64,000 nt of DNA from Chromohalobacter moromii (lineage in GTDB: Bacteria; Pseudomonadota; Gammaproteobacteria; Pseudomonadales; Halomonadaceae), in the NCBI RefSeq assembly GCF_023091865.1, contig NZ_JAHXDI010000002.1, positions 558,001 through 622,000 of the forward strand, given 5' to 3'. The notes under the pieces are model-generated. The model ran no database searches. It was given only the letters and a program-made list of their open reading frames with translations, and was not told where the DNA came from. The position numbers were made by a program, and so were the translations under genes. Positions 45,295-55,479 of the stretch are shown here, one piece after another. Each line of letters starts with the position of its first letter. Positions within the stretch are counted from its first letter, which is position 1.

Positions 45295-45723
45295 CATGCC
45301 ATGTTTTTCCGTGTCGGGTGGGGGTTATCTCCGCGTTATGCGACTTTTGTAGTAAAACTTGCCTTTGTGGCGATTTGCCCCTTGCCAGAGAGAGCCTTGA
45401 ATCGTAAAGATGAGCGCGTCGCTGACGTCATGCCAATGTCATATTGGCGGCGTAAAGTGGATTTCAGGCCTTTCAGGGCTGGCTCGCGGAGGAGATGGTC
45501 TTGACCGAATCGTCAGGATGCGCGGAAGGAAAACAGTGTTTTTTTCTTGTTGCGTTCTCCAAAAGACCGGTATATGGTTTCCCTGCGAGCATTGGATAAC
45601 AACAAGGCTTTACGGACTCGTCGCGGTGTTGCTTAGCAGACCGTTGAATAAACAAGCCGGGCCGAAAGCCGACTGCATTTGCAGACACGATCGAACAGTA
45701 AGCTAGTTAAGGAACTTATCGCG
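45295..45723 (+). promoter_or_regulatory. Long leader region of the porin gene
   Basis: About 430 bases without a supported gene. A possible promoter is TTGTTG (45547-45552), 18 bases, TATATG (45571-45576), which would give an untranslated leader of about 140 bases. Long leaders are common on porin mRNAs and are often small-RNA targets. The promoter is a weak match. Confidence 0.3.
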
Positions 45724-46821
45724 ATGAAAAAGACACTCTTAGCGACTGCCGTTGCCGGTGCCCTGGGCGCCTCCGCTGGTGTTGCACAAGCCGCCACCAT
45801 CTACAACCAAGACGGCACTCAGCTCGACTTGTACGGCAACATCCAGATTGCCTACCGCTCCATCGACAATGAAGCCGGTGATGCTGAAGACGACCTGTTC
45901 GACAACGGTTCTACCGTCGGCTTCTCCGGTCAACACGTCATCAACCCGGGCCTGACCGGTTACTTCAAGGCCGAGTTCGAGCACGAAGCCGATGAAGAAA
46001 AGACCGGCGCCGGCCTCAGTGGCGGCGATCAAGCTTATCTGGGTCTGAAGGGTAACTTCGGTGACGCCCGTGTCGGTTCTTGGGATCCGCTGATCGACGA
46101 CTGGATCCAGGATCCGATCACCAATAACGAATACTTCGATGTTACCGATTCCACCTCTGATCTGGGTGGTCTGTACGGTGGTAGCACAGTGGATGCTGTC
46201 GACACTGACCGTGAAGGTGACAAGATTCAGTACATGTCACCGTCCTTCGGTGGTGTGCAGTTCGCTGTGGGTAGCCAGTACAAGGGCGATGCTGAAGAAG
46301 AGTTTAACTCCGATAACGAAACTGCGAATGTTTCCAGCAACGGTTCGAACGCTTCCTTCTTCGGTGGTGTGAAGTATACCGTTGGTGCGTTCTCAATCGC
46401 CGGTGTCTATGACGATCTCGATAACTACGATCTTCGTGATGAAACCACTGGTGATGAATATAGCGCCAAAGCTTACGGTGTGAACGCTCAGTACACCATG
46501 GACGCACTGCGTGTTTCCGCCAAGGTGGAAAACACCGACGTTGATTATGCCGGTGAAGATGGCGACATCATGCGCTACGCGCTGGGTGCCCGTTACGGCT
46601 ACGGCTTCGGTGATGTCTACGGTGCTTATCAGCGCGTTGATGCCGACGAAGAAGTCGCTACCGTCGTTGACTCTGGCGGCGACGACAGCTTCAACGAATT
46701 CTCGTTGGGCGCTACATACAACCTGTCTCCGGCGATGTACACCTTCGTTGAGTACGCTCAGTATGATCGTACTAACGACGAAGGCGACGGCGTTGCCGTG
46801 GGTGCTGTCTACAGCTTCTAA
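45724..46821 (+). CDS. Outer-membrane porin (Gram-negative porin family)
   Basis: 365 residues starting MKKTLLATAVAGALGASAG, with signal cleavage near AQA-AT. The mature protein opens with QLDLYGNIQIAYRS and ends with VAVGAVYSF, a C-terminal Phe as needed for beta-barrel assembly. Alternating barrel strands are visible throughout. Asp and Glu are very abundant, fitting a halophile's surface. Codon use leans to T-ending codons (GGT, GCT, GTT) unlike its neighbours, the bias of a highly expressed gene. AAGGAA precedes the ATG; an upstream in-frame start at 45679 is rejected. Confidence 0.93.
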   Translation: MKKTLLATAVAGALGASAGVAQAATIYNQDGTQLDLYGNIQIAYRSIDNEAGDAEDDLFDNGSTVGFSGQHVINPGLTGYFKAEFEHEADEEKTGAGLSGGDQAYLGLKGNFGDARVGSWDPLIDDWIQDPITNNEYFDVTDSTSDLGGLYGGSTVDAVDTDREGDKIQYMSPSFGGVQFAVGSQYKGDAEEEFNSDNETANVSSNGSNASFFGGVKYTVGAFSIAGVYDDLDNYDLRDETTGDEYSAKAYGVNAQYTMDALRVSAKVENTDVDYAGEDGDIMRYALGARYGYGFGDVYGAYQRVDADEEVATVVDSGGDDSFNEFSLGATYNLSPAMYTFVEYAQYDRTNDEGDGVAVGAVYSF

Positions 46822-46862
46822 GCTGTCGATGCCCCAGCGATCTTGAAGATCGCACAAAAACG

Positions 46863-46892
46863 AAGCCGGCTCATTGCGAGCCGGCTTTTTTA
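46863..46892 (+). terminator. Terminator of the porin gene
   Basis: AAGCCGGCTC (46863-46872) and GAGCCGGCTT (46878-46887) form a 10-bp stem followed by a T-run to 46891. Confidence 0.92.
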
Positions 46893-47181
46893 ATGAGTAT
46901 CCGTAAGGTTTGATACTTTTTAGTAAGAAATATGTACGGCACTGGCAGAAGGCTACGTCTGGGTTTCCATGGGGGCTTCCAAGGATGACTGCGCCAGAAT
47001 TCGGGGGGCATCGTCGCGTATTTCTTCACGCCGCGAGCTGGGCTCTAGGACTTTGACACTGGCCAGAAGATGGACGTCATCGAGCGATATAAGACGCTAA
47101 CTGCGTCACCAGAACAATATGTCTGTCAGGGACCGGGAATGGAGGTGCTGGGGCCGCGGAGAAGCGGCCCCAATGGGGCGC

Positions 47182-47697
47182 TTAAATCTGCCCCAAGAGC
47201 TGCATATCGTCGCGCAAGTTGTCGGGAATGTCCTTGAGAAGGACCAAGTTTAACTCTTGAGAGCCCTCACGCTGGGCGACACTCTCTCCCAAGTTACCAT
47301 TGATCTCGTCGGGGCTAAGCGTATACATGGCACCTGTCAGCGGATCCACGATCAACCAGCCAATGAGGCCGCCGAAGACTAGGTTGCCCCCGATATACCA
47401 GCCGTTGGGTGAGCTGGAAATAGAAATAGCTCGTGACTCATAGCCATCTTTACTGAGAGTGACATTATAGTCTTTGCCTCCGAAATAGGAGCCATCCGCT
47501 TTTTTGAGCGTGACGGTGGTCGGCGTTTGACCTTGAAAGACTGCCTGGTTGGTCTCATCCGTGATCACGAGGTCTGCCTGAGATGGCGTACTGTTGATCG
47601 TGATTTGCTGATCCTTGTCACCGACGATACTGGCGCAGCCAGACAGCGACACCATTCCCGCTGCGCATATTGCGAGCGCAGTCATTTTTAGATTCAT
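47182..47697 (-). CDS. Lipoprotein with PEGA-like domain
   Basis: 171 residues. Signal peptide with lipobox LSGC at about residues 18-21, so a lipid-anchored envelope protein. The body has TINSTPSQADLVITDETNQAVFQGQTP, LKKADGSYFGGKDYNVTLSKDGY, which looks like a PEGA-type beta domain, then a Gly-rich hydrophobic hairpin (GWYIGGNLVFGGLIGWLIVDPLTGAMY). AAGGG precedes the ATG. Similar small lipoproteins are common in proteobacteria; function unknown. Confidence 0.78.
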   Translation of the reverse strand: MNLKMTALAICAAGMVSLSGCASIVGDKDQQITINSTPSQADLVITDETNQAVFQGQTPTTVTLKKADGSYFGGKDYNVTLSKDGYESRAISISSSPNGWYIGGNLVFGGLIGWLIVDPLTGAMYTLSPDEINGNLGESVAQREGSQELNLVLLKDIPDNLRDDMQLLGQI

Positions 47698-48500
47698 GAG
47701 ATTCCCTTGCGTAATTCGAATTTTAATTAGCCTTAGGAGGCGCCGAAATATTACGCAATTACGATCATATTAGCAATCCGAATAAATGGTGCTTTGAAAG
47801 CCTGAATTCAGCCTACGGATTGAACTGGCGGGTTCGTCCGGCACCGAGAGCGTGGCGACACTCTCTGTCACGGCAGCCGCGGTCAGTATGCGGAAGGGGA
47901 CGCCTAACGGACCTATCATTACGGCTACTACGGTGAAAGTGGCTGACCGGCAATGTGTAGCCCTGCACAGGTTGAGCCTCTTTGGCGCTCAGGCCATGTC
48001 ATGTCGAGCTGGCCATGATCGCGTGGTGGGGTCCCTGAGGGAATCGCCGACCTTGGATCGTGGTTGATCAGACGACGCTCTCACGTTTTTGATCTTGCCC
48101 TCCAGGAAAACACATAGATCGGAAAACGAATGGGCATGAGTGTCCAGCGTATACAACTCAATTTTTTGTATCTGACTACAAAAATCGCCTACTGTTCCCT
48201 GAATATAATCGACTGAAATCTTTGCACAGATGATGAAAGCCGCACGTGATTTGAGCTGCATCAGTGTTTTGGGTTGTTTTTATTCCTGTGCCTGGCTCTA
48301 TGCCTTTGTGCGCTTAAAAAAATAAATGGCTTTTATCTGGGACCTAAGTTGCATGGCTAGGGGTTTAGTTTGTCGTCTAAATTAAAAGCGTGCTCGCCCT
48401 TACAACGACAAGACTTTTTGGTGACGCCATGCTTTGGAAACTGCCTTGTTCACGATTTTTCTGGGTGGTCTTGCTTGCCGCCCTGCCGTTACCGGCGCTC
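47698..48500. other. Gene-poor stretch before the truncated dehydrogenase
   Basis: About 800 bases. The parts next to the lipoprotein gene and from about 48070 to 48420 are AT-rich. Short open frames exist on both strands (47852-48067 plus, 47989-48261 minus) but have no ribosome site or family resemblance. It is probably the scar of lost genes, given the dehydrogenase remnant that follows. Confidence 0.45.
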
Positions 48501-48504
48501 TCTT

Positions 48505-48640
48505 GGGCCGTGTTACGAGGTGTCTCAAGGTGTGCCTGACGCCTGAGTATGTGGCGCCGAGCGCACTGCTCCTCGCTGCCGACGACAACGACCAATTGAC
48601 CAGCCAGGGATTTCCCTTCGATGGGGGGTGGTACGGATGA
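48505..48640 (+). pseudogene. 3' remnant of a short-chain dehydrogenase/reductase gene
   Basis: The frame ending at 48640 reads LGRV...LTPEYVAPSALLLAADDNDQ then [14 protein letters not shown]. This matches the usual end of SDR enzymes (GR-x-x-x-PE-VA-x-x-x-x-FLASDD-x-x-x-TG-x-x-x-x-VDGG). The preceding residues in frame do not look like SDR, and no Rossmann N-terminus is found upstream, so only about the last 45 residues survive. Its TGA overlaps the ATG of the sugar ABC ATPase (ATGA at 48637), which shows that a dehydrogenase was once the previous operon gene. Confidence 0.7.
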
Positions 48641-50166
48641 TGAGCGCGCCCCCGATTCGTCTTCAAGGGCATCGAATTTCCCGATCTTTTGGTGGCAATC
48701 AGGTGTTGTTCGACGTCGACCTGACGCTTCATGCCGGTGAGGTACATGCTCTTCTTGGCGAAAATGGAGCCGGTAAGTCGACGCTGGTGCGTATTCTGTC
48801 GGGATATTTGCCTCCGTCATCTGGCGAGATAAAAGTGTCGGGCGAACCCCGCCGCTTTCGCTCGAGTGGCGAGGCCGAGGCGGATGGCGTGGTGATGATT
48901 CACCAGGAATTGGCGCTTGCCGAGCAACTGACCGTCGAGGAAAACATGTTCTTAGGCCGCGAGCTTCGCCGAGGGCTGTTCCTGGATCGCCGGGCCATGC
49001 GTGCACGGTGTCGTGAGGCACTCGTCGAACTCGAGACCGAGATCGACCCAGCAACGCGGGTCAAAGACCTGAGTACATCCGACCAGCAGATGGTGGAGAT
49101 CGCCAAGGCCGTCACGCGAGATGTGCGGGTCCTGATCATGGATGAGCCGACTGCGTCGCTGACCGAGCGTGAGGTGCAGATTCTGTTTTCCCTGGTCTCG
49201 CGATTGCGAAAGAAGGGGGTGGCGATCCTGTATATCTCCCACAAGCTTCGCGAAATCGAGCAGATCGCCGACCGGGTCACGGTGCTGCGCGACGGACATT
49301 TGATCGACACGGGGCTTGCCGAGGGCCGCAGCAAGGAAGACCTGGCCAGGCTGATGGTCGGGCGCGAAATCAACGAGATGTACCCAGCCCGCAGCAGCGT
49401 TGCATCAGATGCTCCGATAGTGCTTGAAGCGCGCAATATCGAGGTGCCAGGTGCCGTGCGCTTGGCCAGTTTTACCTTGCGCAGGGGCGAGGTCCTGGGG
49501 TTCGGCGGTGTGGTCGGCGCGGGACGAACGGCCCTGTGCGAGGCGATCCTAGGGTTGCGTCAGCGTCGTTCGGGAGAGGTGCTACGCAACGGCAAGTCCG
49601 TCTCCTTCAGGCACTTGCGCGACGCGGTACGTTACCGTATCGCCTACTTGACCGAAGACCGCAAGGGCAAGGGGCTGGTCCTCAACATGGGACTGCGACC
49701 CAACCTGACGCTGCTCAACCTGCGCGCCTACTGTCATCCTCTGATCAGCCGTCAGCGCGAGGCACAAGCCTATGCCGAGGCGGCGAAGCGCTTCGATATC
49801 CGGCTGCGTACCGATGTAAGCACCGCTGGTGAGCTCTCCGGTGGTAACCAGCAGAAATTGTTGCTGGCTAAAGTCATGTCTATCGATCCCGAGATAGTGA
49901 TCATCAACGAGCCCACCCGAGGCATAGATGTGGGGACAAAACAGGAAATCTATCGCTTCATACGCGACCTGACCGAGTCGGGGTGTTCGGTCATTCTCAT
50001 TTCTTCCGAAATGTCCGAACTCATCGGACTCTCACATCGTGTGGCAGTGATGTGCGCCGGGGTGCTGACCGGTGTGCTCGAGGGTGACGAAGTCAATGAA
50101 CAGGAAATCATGCAGTACGCATCCGGGATCAAGGGGGTAGGGGTGAATGAGCATCGTCGTGCCTGA
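48637..50166 (+). CDS. Sugar ABC transporter ATP-binding protein (RbsA/MglA type)
   Basis: 509 residues, two ABC domains in one chain. Domain 1: Walker [17 protein letters not shown], Walker [14 protein letters not shown]. Domain 2 is degenerate at Walker A ([10 protein letters not shown]), as usual in RbsA/MglA proteins, with signature [13 protein letters not shown] and Walker [12 protein letters not shown]. This family drives import of monosaccharides or polyols. The ATG at 48637 overlaps the dehydrogenase remnant's stop; a GTG at 48628 is an alternative. It overlaps the permease gene by 20 bases. Confidence 0.93.
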   Translation: MMSAPPIRLQGHRISRSFGGNQVLFDVDLTLHAGEVHALLGENGAGKSTLVRILSGYLPPSSGEIKVSGEPRRFRSSGEAEADGVVMIHQELALAEQLTVEENMFLGRELRRGLFLDRRAMRARCREALVELETEIDPATRVKDLSTSDQQMVEIAKAVTRDVRVLIMDEPTASLTEREVQILFSLVSRLRKKGVAILYISHKLREIEQIADRVTVLRDGHLIDTGLAEGRSKEDLARLMVGREINEMYPARSSVASDAPIVLEARNIEVPGAVRLASFTLRRGEVLGFGGVVGAGRTALCEAILGLRQRRSGEVLRNGKSVSFRHLRDAVRYRIAYLTEDRKGKGLVLNMGLRPNLTLLNLRAYCHPLISRQREAQAYAEAAKRFDIRLRTDVSTAGELSGGNQQKLLLAKVMSIDPEIVIINEPTRGIDVGTKQEIYRFIRDLTESGCSVILISSEMSELIGLSHRVAVMCAGVLTGVLEGDEVNEQEIMQYASGIKGVGVNEHRRA

Positions 50167-51163
50167 CAATAATAAACCCATGAAGCGCAATGGCTTTCGT
50201 TTTGATATCAAGACCTGGGGGCCTTTCATCGCCCTGATAGCACTGGCCATTCTCGGTGTGCTCATCAACTCCGCTTTTCTGGGGGCCGACAATCTCTCGA
50301 ACATGCTTACCCGCAGCGCGTTCATCGGCATCATCGCGGTAGGCGCGACGTTCGTGATCACGGCAGGGGGATTGGACCTGTCCGTGGGGTCAATGGCGGC
50401 CTTCATCGCTGGGGTGATGATCATCCTCATGAATGGTTTAGTCGAGCAGTTCGGCGTCGGAATAACGACTGTGCTGTTCGGCATCGGGGCATCGCTTATC
50501 CTGGGAATGGGGGCAGGCTTCATCAACGGTGTCGTGACCACCAAGGGCAAGATCGAAGCCTTCATCGTCACGCTCGGCACTATGGGCATTTATCGTTCGC
50601 TGGTGACCTACCTGGCCGATGGCGGCACCCTGACGCTGGACTGGAACGTTCGCGACGTCTATCGCCCGGTCTACTACGAGAGCCTTCTGGGTATCCCGAT
50701 CCCGGTCTGGGTTTTCCTGCTGGTCGCCCTGGTCGGCTACGTCCTGCTCAACTACACCCGCTTCGGCCGCTACTGCTTTGCCATTGGCTCCAACGAAAAG
50801 GTCGCCGAGTACAGCGCAATCCACGTCGACCGGGTCAAGACGCTGACCTACGTATTGCAGGGCGTCTGCGTTTCACTGGCCACCATCATTTATGTGCCGC
50901 GCCTGGGCTCGGCCTCAGCGGCTACCGGTGTACTTTGGGAGCTCGAAGCGATTGCCGCGGTGATCATCGGCGGCACCGTACTCAAGGGCGGTCATGGGCG
51001 CATCTGGGGCACCGTGGTCGGGGCGATCATGCTGACCATGATAGGCAACATCCTCAATCTCACGGATGCCATCTCCAACTACCTCAACGGCACCGTGCAG
51101 GGAATCATCATCATCGTTGCGGTGTATCTGCAGCGCGCATCATGGAAAAAGAACAACGTCTGA
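50147..51163 (+). CDS. Sugar ABC transporter permease (RbsC type)
   Basis: 338 residues, about eight to ten membrane helices. [21 protein letters not shown] is the hallmark of RbsC/AraH permeases, and [27 protein letters not shown] is the ATPase-contact loop. Ends [11 protein letters not shown]. The start overlaps the ATPase gene end by 20 bases. Single permease, presumably a homodimer. Confidence 0.93.
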   Translation: MSIVVPDNNKPMKRNGFRFDIKTWGPFIALIALAILGVLINSAFLGADNLSNMLTRSAFIGIIAVGATFVITAGGLDLSVGSMAAFIAGVMIILMNGLVEQFGVGITTVLFGIGASLILGMGAGFINGVVTTKGKIEAFIVTLGTMGIYRSLVTYLADGGTLTLDWNVRDVYRPVYYESLLGIPIPVWVFLLVALVGYVLLNYTRFGRYCFAIGSNEKVAEYSAIHVDRVKTLTYVLQGVCVSLATIIYVPRLGSASAATGVLWELEAIAAVIIGGTVLKGGHGRIWGTVVGAIMLTMIGNILNLTDAISNYLNGTVQGIIIIVAVYLQRASWKKNNV

Positions 51164-51233
51164 ACGCCATCACCGAAGCCAGAAAGCAGAAAGCGCCAAC
51201 AAGATAACAACGCAAGCCGAGAGGAGCGTGACC

Positions 51234-52187
51234 ATGCCAACCCTAAAGACAACACTTGCTGCATTTGCCACCGCTGCCGTGCTGGGCGTACCGGCAACCG
51301 CGTCGGCGGAGGATTACACCATCGGCGTCTCGATTCCATCTGCCACGCATGGCTGGGCCGGCGGCCTTAACTTCCATGCCGAAGAGGCCAAGAAACGCTT
51401 GGAGAAGCTCTACCCTAACGTCTCGATCACTATAGCCACTGCCAGCAACCCCGGGGAACAGGCCAACGATCTTGAGGATCTAGTGTCGCTGCGCCACATC
51501 GATGCTCTAGTGGTATTGCCGTTCGAATCCGGGCCGCTGACCGATCCGGTCCGCCGGGTGAAGCAGGAAGGGGTGTTCGTCACCGTGGTCGACCGTGGGC
51601 TTACCGAGGATGGCATCCAAGATCTTTACGTTGCGGGCAACAACCAGGAGATGGGGCGCGTCTCGGGAAAGTATATTCGTGAGCGGCTCGAAGACGAAGG
51701 CAAGATTGTCGTACTGCGCGGGCTTCCGACGGTGGTCGATGACCAGCGTGTCGAGGGATTCCAGTCCGCACTTGAAGGCTCGAATATCGAGATTCTCGAC
51801 ATGCAACACGCCAATTGGAACCGTGACGATGGCTTCGAAGTAATGCAGGACTTCCTCTCCCGCTTCGATGATATCGATGCTGTGTGGGCCCAGGATGACG
51901 ATACCGCACTGGGTGTTATCGAGGCCGTCCGGCAGGCCGAGCGTGAAGATGAACTGTTCATCGTCGGCGGGGCCGGCATGAAGGACATCATCAAGCGAGT
52001 CATGGAAGGTGATGATCTGGTACCGGTAGATGTGCTTTATCCGCCGGCGATGATCGCAACGGCAATGGACCTGACAGTCCAGCACTTCATGTCCAACGGG
52101 CCGGTGCTTGGCGAATATATCCTGGCTTCGCCGCTTATCACCCAGGATAACGCGGAGCAGTATTACCATCCCGACTCCCCCTTCTGA
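51234..52187 (+). CDS. Periplasmic sugar-binding protein (RbsB-like)
   Basis: 317 residues beginning MPTLKTTLAAFATAAVLG; signal cleavage near ASA-ED. Mature part YTIGVSIPSATHGWAGGLNF, LVVLPFESGPLTDPVRRVKQ and VDRGL belong to the Peripla_BP_4 (RbsB) class. VWAQDDDTALGVIEA is the hinge/ligand region. GAGGAG precedes the ATG; an ORF start at 51066 lies inside the permease gene. It binds the transported sugar or polyol, identity unknown. An mRNA hairpin follows the stop. Confidence 0.92.
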   Translation: MPTLKTTLAAFATAAVLGVPATASAEDYTIGVSIPSATHGWAGGLNFHAEEAKKRLEKLYPNVSITIATASNPGEQANDLEDLVSLRHIDALVVLPFESGPLTDPVRRVKQEGVFVTVVDRGLTEDGIQDLYVAGNNQEMGRVSGKYIRERLEDEGKIVVLRGLPTVVDDQRVEGFQSALEGSNIEILDMQHANWNRDDGFEVMQDFLSRFDDIDAVWAQDDDTALGVIEAVRQAEREDELFIVGGAGMKDIIKRVMEGDDLVPVDVLYPPAMIATAMDLTVQHFMSNGPVLGEYILASPLITQDNAEQYYHPDSPF

Positions 52188-52196
52188 CATGCCTCC

Positions 52197-52220
52197 GCAC
52201 GGGCCCAAGTGGGCCCGTGC
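52197..52220 (+). terminator. Stable hairpin after the binding-protein gene
   Basis: GCACGGGCCC (52197-52206), loop AAGT, GGGCCCGTGC (52211-52220): a perfect 10-bp GC stem in the 67-base gap between the binding protein and the next gene. No T-run, so it more likely blocks 3' decay and keeps the binding-protein mRNA abundant than ends transcription. Confidence 0.65.
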
Positions 52221-52254
52221 CTTTGCGACACACAGAGAACAAGGAGCGCGCGCC

Positions 52255-53310
52255 ATGAAGACCATCAAGGGACCGGCTATCTTTCTCGCTCAGTTCGCGG
52301 GTGACGAGGCCCCTTTCAATCGCCTCGATACCATTGCTGCCTGGGCGGCGGGGCTGGGCTACACAGGCGTACAGATTCCCAGCTGGGATACCCGTCTGAT
52401 TGACTTGAAGCAAGCGGCAGAAAGCCAGGATTATTGTGATGAACTCAAGGGGATCCTGGCCGATAACGGGGTGGAATTGACCGAGCTCTCGACACACCTA
52501 CAGGGGCAGCTCGTGGCAGTACACCCCGTTTATGACGAAGTCTTCGATGGCTTCGCAGCCCCCGAGGTGCGGGGCAATCCTTCTGCCCGCCAGGCCTGGG
52601 CGGTGGAGCAATTGCACTTGGCGGCCAAGGCTTCCCGAAATCTCGGGCTGACGGATCACGCCACCTTCTCTGGATCATTGGCCTGGCCGTTTCTTTATCC
52701 TTGGCCACAGCGGCCTGCCGGCCTGATCGAAACCGCCTTCGATGAATTGGCACGGCGCTGGCGTCCGATTCTGGATGCCTTTGACGAGGCCGGGGTAAAC
52801 CTTTGTTACGAAATTCACCCAGGCGAAGACCTTCACGATGGCATCACATTCGAGATGTTTCTTGAGCGTGTCGGCCACCATCCTCGCTGCCACATTCTTT
52901 ATGACCCTAGCCATCTGATCCTGCAGCAGCTCGATTATCTGGGCTTTCTCGATGTCTATCGGGAGCGGATCAAGATGTTTCACGTCAAGGACGCCGAATT
53001 CAATCCGAGCCCGAAGCAGGGGATCTATTCCGGCTATCAGTCTTGGACCGAGCGCGCGGGTCGGTTCCGCTCGCTTGGCGACGGCCAGATAGACTTCAAG
53101 CGTATCTTCTCGTGGATGGCTGCCCACGACTATGATGGTTGGGCCGTGCTCGAGTGGGAGTGTTGCCTAAAGCACCCGGAAGTTGGGGCGCGGGAGGGGG
53201 CCGCTTTTATCCGTGACCACATCATCGAGGTGACCGAGCGGGCCTTCGACGATTTCGCCGATGCTGGCTCCGACCAGGCCGCTAACCGCCGCATACTCGG
53301 GCTAGATTGA
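52255..53310 (+). CDS. TIM-barrel sugar isomerase/epimerase (xylose-isomerase-like)
   Basis: 351 residues starting MKTIKGPAIFLAQFAG, with AAGGAG upstream. AP endonuclease 2-type TIM barrel: LGYTGVQIPSWD, NLCYEIHPGEDLHDG, ILYDPSHLILQQLDY, MFHVKDAEFNPS and AVLEWECC place the Glu, Asp, His and Glu metal ligands of this family. Probably isomerises or epimerises the imported sugar, or a keto-sugar made by the Gfo/Idh enzyme next door. Exact substrate unknown. Confidence 0.87.
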   Translation: MKTIKGPAIFLAQFAGDEAPFNRLDTIAAWAAGLGYTGVQIPSWDTRLIDLKQAAESQDYCDELKGILADNGVELTELSTHLQGQLVAVHPVYDEVFDGFAAPEVRGNPSARQAWAVEQLHLAAKASRNLGLTDHATFSGSLAWPFLYPWPQRPAGLIETAFDELARRWRPILDAFDEAGVNLCYEIHPGEDLHDGITFEMFLERVGHHPRCHILYDPSHLILQQLDYLGFLDVYRERIKMFHVKDAEFNPSPKQGIYSGYQSWTERAGRFRSLGDGQIDFKRIFSWMAAHDYDGWAVLEWECCLKHPEVGAREGAAFIRDHIIEVTERAFDDFADAGSDQAANRRILGLD

Positions 53311-53357
53311 ATCCAGCCGGACATGGCAACGACAGACGGCACGACAAGGAGACGATT

Positions 53358-54521
53358 ATGAGCGACCACAACAGCGCTACGCGTCGGCTACGCCTGGGCA
53401 TGGTCGGAGGCGGCGACGGGGCCTTCATCGGTGGCGTGCATCGCATCGCGGCCCGGCTCGACGATCAATACCAGCTCGTGGCGGGCGCCTTTGCCTCCAA
53501 CGCCGAGCGCAGCCAGGCCTCGGCGGCGGCGTTGCACGTATCGCCGGAGCGGGCCTACCCGGACTATCGCACCATGGCCACGGCCGAAAGCCAGCGCGAG
53601 GACGGCATCGATGTAGTGGCCATCGTGACACCCAATCATCTCCATTACGATGTGGCGAAAACCTTTCTCGAGGCGGGAATCGACGTTATCTGCGACAAGC
53701 CGATGACTACTACCCTGGAAGATGCCCAGGCATTGGCCGAGCTGGTCGAGAGAAGCGGACGCTTTTTCGGCCTGACTCACAACTATTCCGGTTACTCGTT
53801 GGTGCGCCAGGCTCGTGAAATGGTGGCGACCGGAGAACTGGGCGATATCCGCGTGGTTCAGGTGGAATACCCCCAGGACTGGCTTTCCACGCCCCTGGAA
53901 GAGAGCGGCGTTAAACAGGCCGAGTGGCGTACCGACCCCAAACGCAGTGGGCCGGCCGGCTGTCTGGGCGATATCGGTACCCATGCCTACCATCTAGCCC
54001 GCTTCGTCACAGGGCTAGAGCTCGAATCGCTGGCGGCCGATCTTCACGCCTTCGTCGAAGGGCGGGTCCTCGATGACAACGTGCACATGATGATGAGGTT
54101 CAAGGGCGGTGCGCGGGGCATGCTGTGGTCGAGCCAAGTGGCTCCAGGCAACGAGAACGGCTTGAAACTTCGTGTCTATGGCAGTCATGGCGGACTCGAA
54201 TGGCGACAGGAAGAGCCTAACCGACTTATTCATTCGCCTTTGGGCGAGCCTTCACGGATTCTCACGCGCAATGGCCCCGGCCTAGGGGCGGCGGCGCTGG
54301 CGGCTGCACGCATTCCGCCGGGGCACCCCGAAGGCTATCTCGAGGCCTTCGCACAGCTCTACAGTGATTTTGCCGAACAGATCCGGGCACGACGCGAAGG
54401 GCGCGAAGCTCAGATCTTGGCACAAGGCACGCCCAACGTTACGGATGGAGTCGATGGTCTCAGGTTCATCTCTCTGGCACTGGCATCATCGGAACAGGGA
54501 GGCGCCTGGGTCGGGCTCTAA
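53358..54521 (+). CDS. Gfo/Idh/MocA family oxidoreductase
   Basis: 387 residues. NAD-binding Rossmann start [17 protein letters not shown], then [21 protein letters not shown] and the catalytic-lysine motif [27 protein letters not shown] holds the catalytic Asp and His. [12 protein letters not shown] is typical of members acting on inositol- or sugar-like substrates. AAGGAG precedes the ATG. Last gene of the sugar operon. Oxidises or reduces a sugar or cyclitol; substrate unknown. Confidence 0.9.
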   Translation: MSDHNSATRRLRLGMVGGGDGAFIGGVHRIAARLDDQYQLVAGAFASNAERSQASAAALHVSPERAYPDYRTMATAESQREDGIDVVAIVTPNHLHYDVAKTFLEAGIDVICDKPMTTTLEDAQALAELVERSGRFFGLTHNYSGYSLVRQAREMVATGELGDIRVVQVEYPQDWLSTPLEESGVKQAEWRTDPKRSGPAGCLGDIGTHAYHLARFVTGLELESLAADLHAFVEGRVLDDNVHMMMRFKGGARGMLWSSQVAPGNENGLKLRVYGSHGGLEWRQEEPNRLIHSPLGEPSRILTRNGPGLGAAALAAARIPPGHPEGYLEAFAQLYSDFAEQIRARREGREAQILAQGTPNVTDGVDGLRFISLALASSEQGGAWVGL

Positions 54522-54924
54522 GAGCCTGTTGGGCTTGACGTTGCACGTGTGTAAGTGGGGGGATTGTTGGCTTCCGGTAGAATTCTATGTTTTATATAAG
54601 GTTATACTTTATAAAAAAGCCATGGAAGTCGCTTATACCAAGTGATATACCATGAGGCCTTATTAGCTGCTCATTAGGCACCCGAATTATGACAGCGTGA
54701 GAGGGCTAGCCGCTTACGGCCAAGAGCGGACATTGAGCCAGAGTAGATATAACGATATGCATCAGCCGCGTGTGTTAGCGCGTCGGCTGCATTCACTTGT
54801 TCGGCAGAGCGAGATGCTTGGAACCTAGAAGCACGCGCGAGCGCTTCTGCGTGAAGGCGATGGTGGATCAAGGCAAATAGTGCAGCCTTCCGCACTTAAG
54901 GCAGCAACGCGCTTCAAAAGATTG
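54522..54924. other. Gene-poor, AT-richer stretch
   Basis: About 400 bases after the sugar operon. The first 130 bases are markedly AT-rich. The rest holds a 73-residue open frame on the minus strand (54674-54895) with no ribosome site and no family resemblance. A segment at 54706-54732 resembles one at 56009-56035 (see findings). No gene is supported. Confidence 0.4.
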
Positions 54925-55479
54925 TCAGTTACACTCGGTCGTGCAGGTAAATCCGCTTTTCAAACTAATCTCGCCGCCGCTATTACCATCGCATTGAAAA
55001 TAGTTTACGATCCGGTCAGTTGCACAAATGGCTACGACTGAGCCAGCTAAGAATGCTGCAATCGCGAAGGGCCCCGGGTCATCGCTCACAAAAATGAATG
55101 CGTTTGAGCCTTGAGAATAGTACTGACTGCGAACAAACGTTTGCTCTCCAGCCGCGTAGGTGTGCTCGCCGTAAGTGAATAACTGATCCACGGCTGGAAT
55201 TTCGGCCACGCCACCAGTGGTATCGACCTTGACCTCATCAACCAAACCATCATCAATGCTTATTACGACCGGCCGCGGACCACCGAACTCATTGCTCCAA
55301 ATGGTACCGTCGAATTTGTACTGATTTTGCTCTTCAGGTAGCTCTCTCGACTGGATGCTCAATGACGTGATAATGCCCTGCGAGTCAACCCTAACTGAAT
55401 CCACGAGCGCGAATTCATCTTCCGCAAATGACGAAGCGGAGCACACTGTCAATACTACGGCCGCAATCATTCTTATCAT
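54925..55479 (-). CDS. Hypothetical secreted protein
   Basis: 184 residues. Signal peptide with probable cleavage at SFA-ED. AGGAG lies about ten bases before the ATG, so expression is plausible. The body is acidic, beta-rich by appearance, with a hydrophobic segment near residues 138-152 (FAIAAFLAGSVVAICA) and four cysteines in the last 40 residues (including CDG and CTTEC), which suggests disulfides or metal binding. No family recognised. It stands alone in a gene-poor region. Confidence 0.6.
   Translation of the reverse strand: MIRMIAAVVLTVCSASSFAEDEFALVDSVRVDSQGIITSLSIQSRELPEEQNQYKFDGTIWSNEFGGPRPVVISIDDGLVDEVKVDTTGGVAEIPAVDQLFTYGEHTYAAGEQTFVRSQYYSQGSNAFIFVSDDPGPFAIAAFLAGSVVAICATDRIVNYFQCDGNSGGEISLKSGFTCTTECN

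Noticed and set aside
47852-48261. Short frames of 71 (plus) and 90 (minus) residues
   Set aside because: No ribosome sites and no recognisable motif; the region is more likely a gene-loss scar.
48429-48539. 36-residue frame with a hydrophobic segment
   Set aside because: No ribosome site, and it overlaps the dehydrogenase remnant in another frame; mentioned only as a possible deletion partner.
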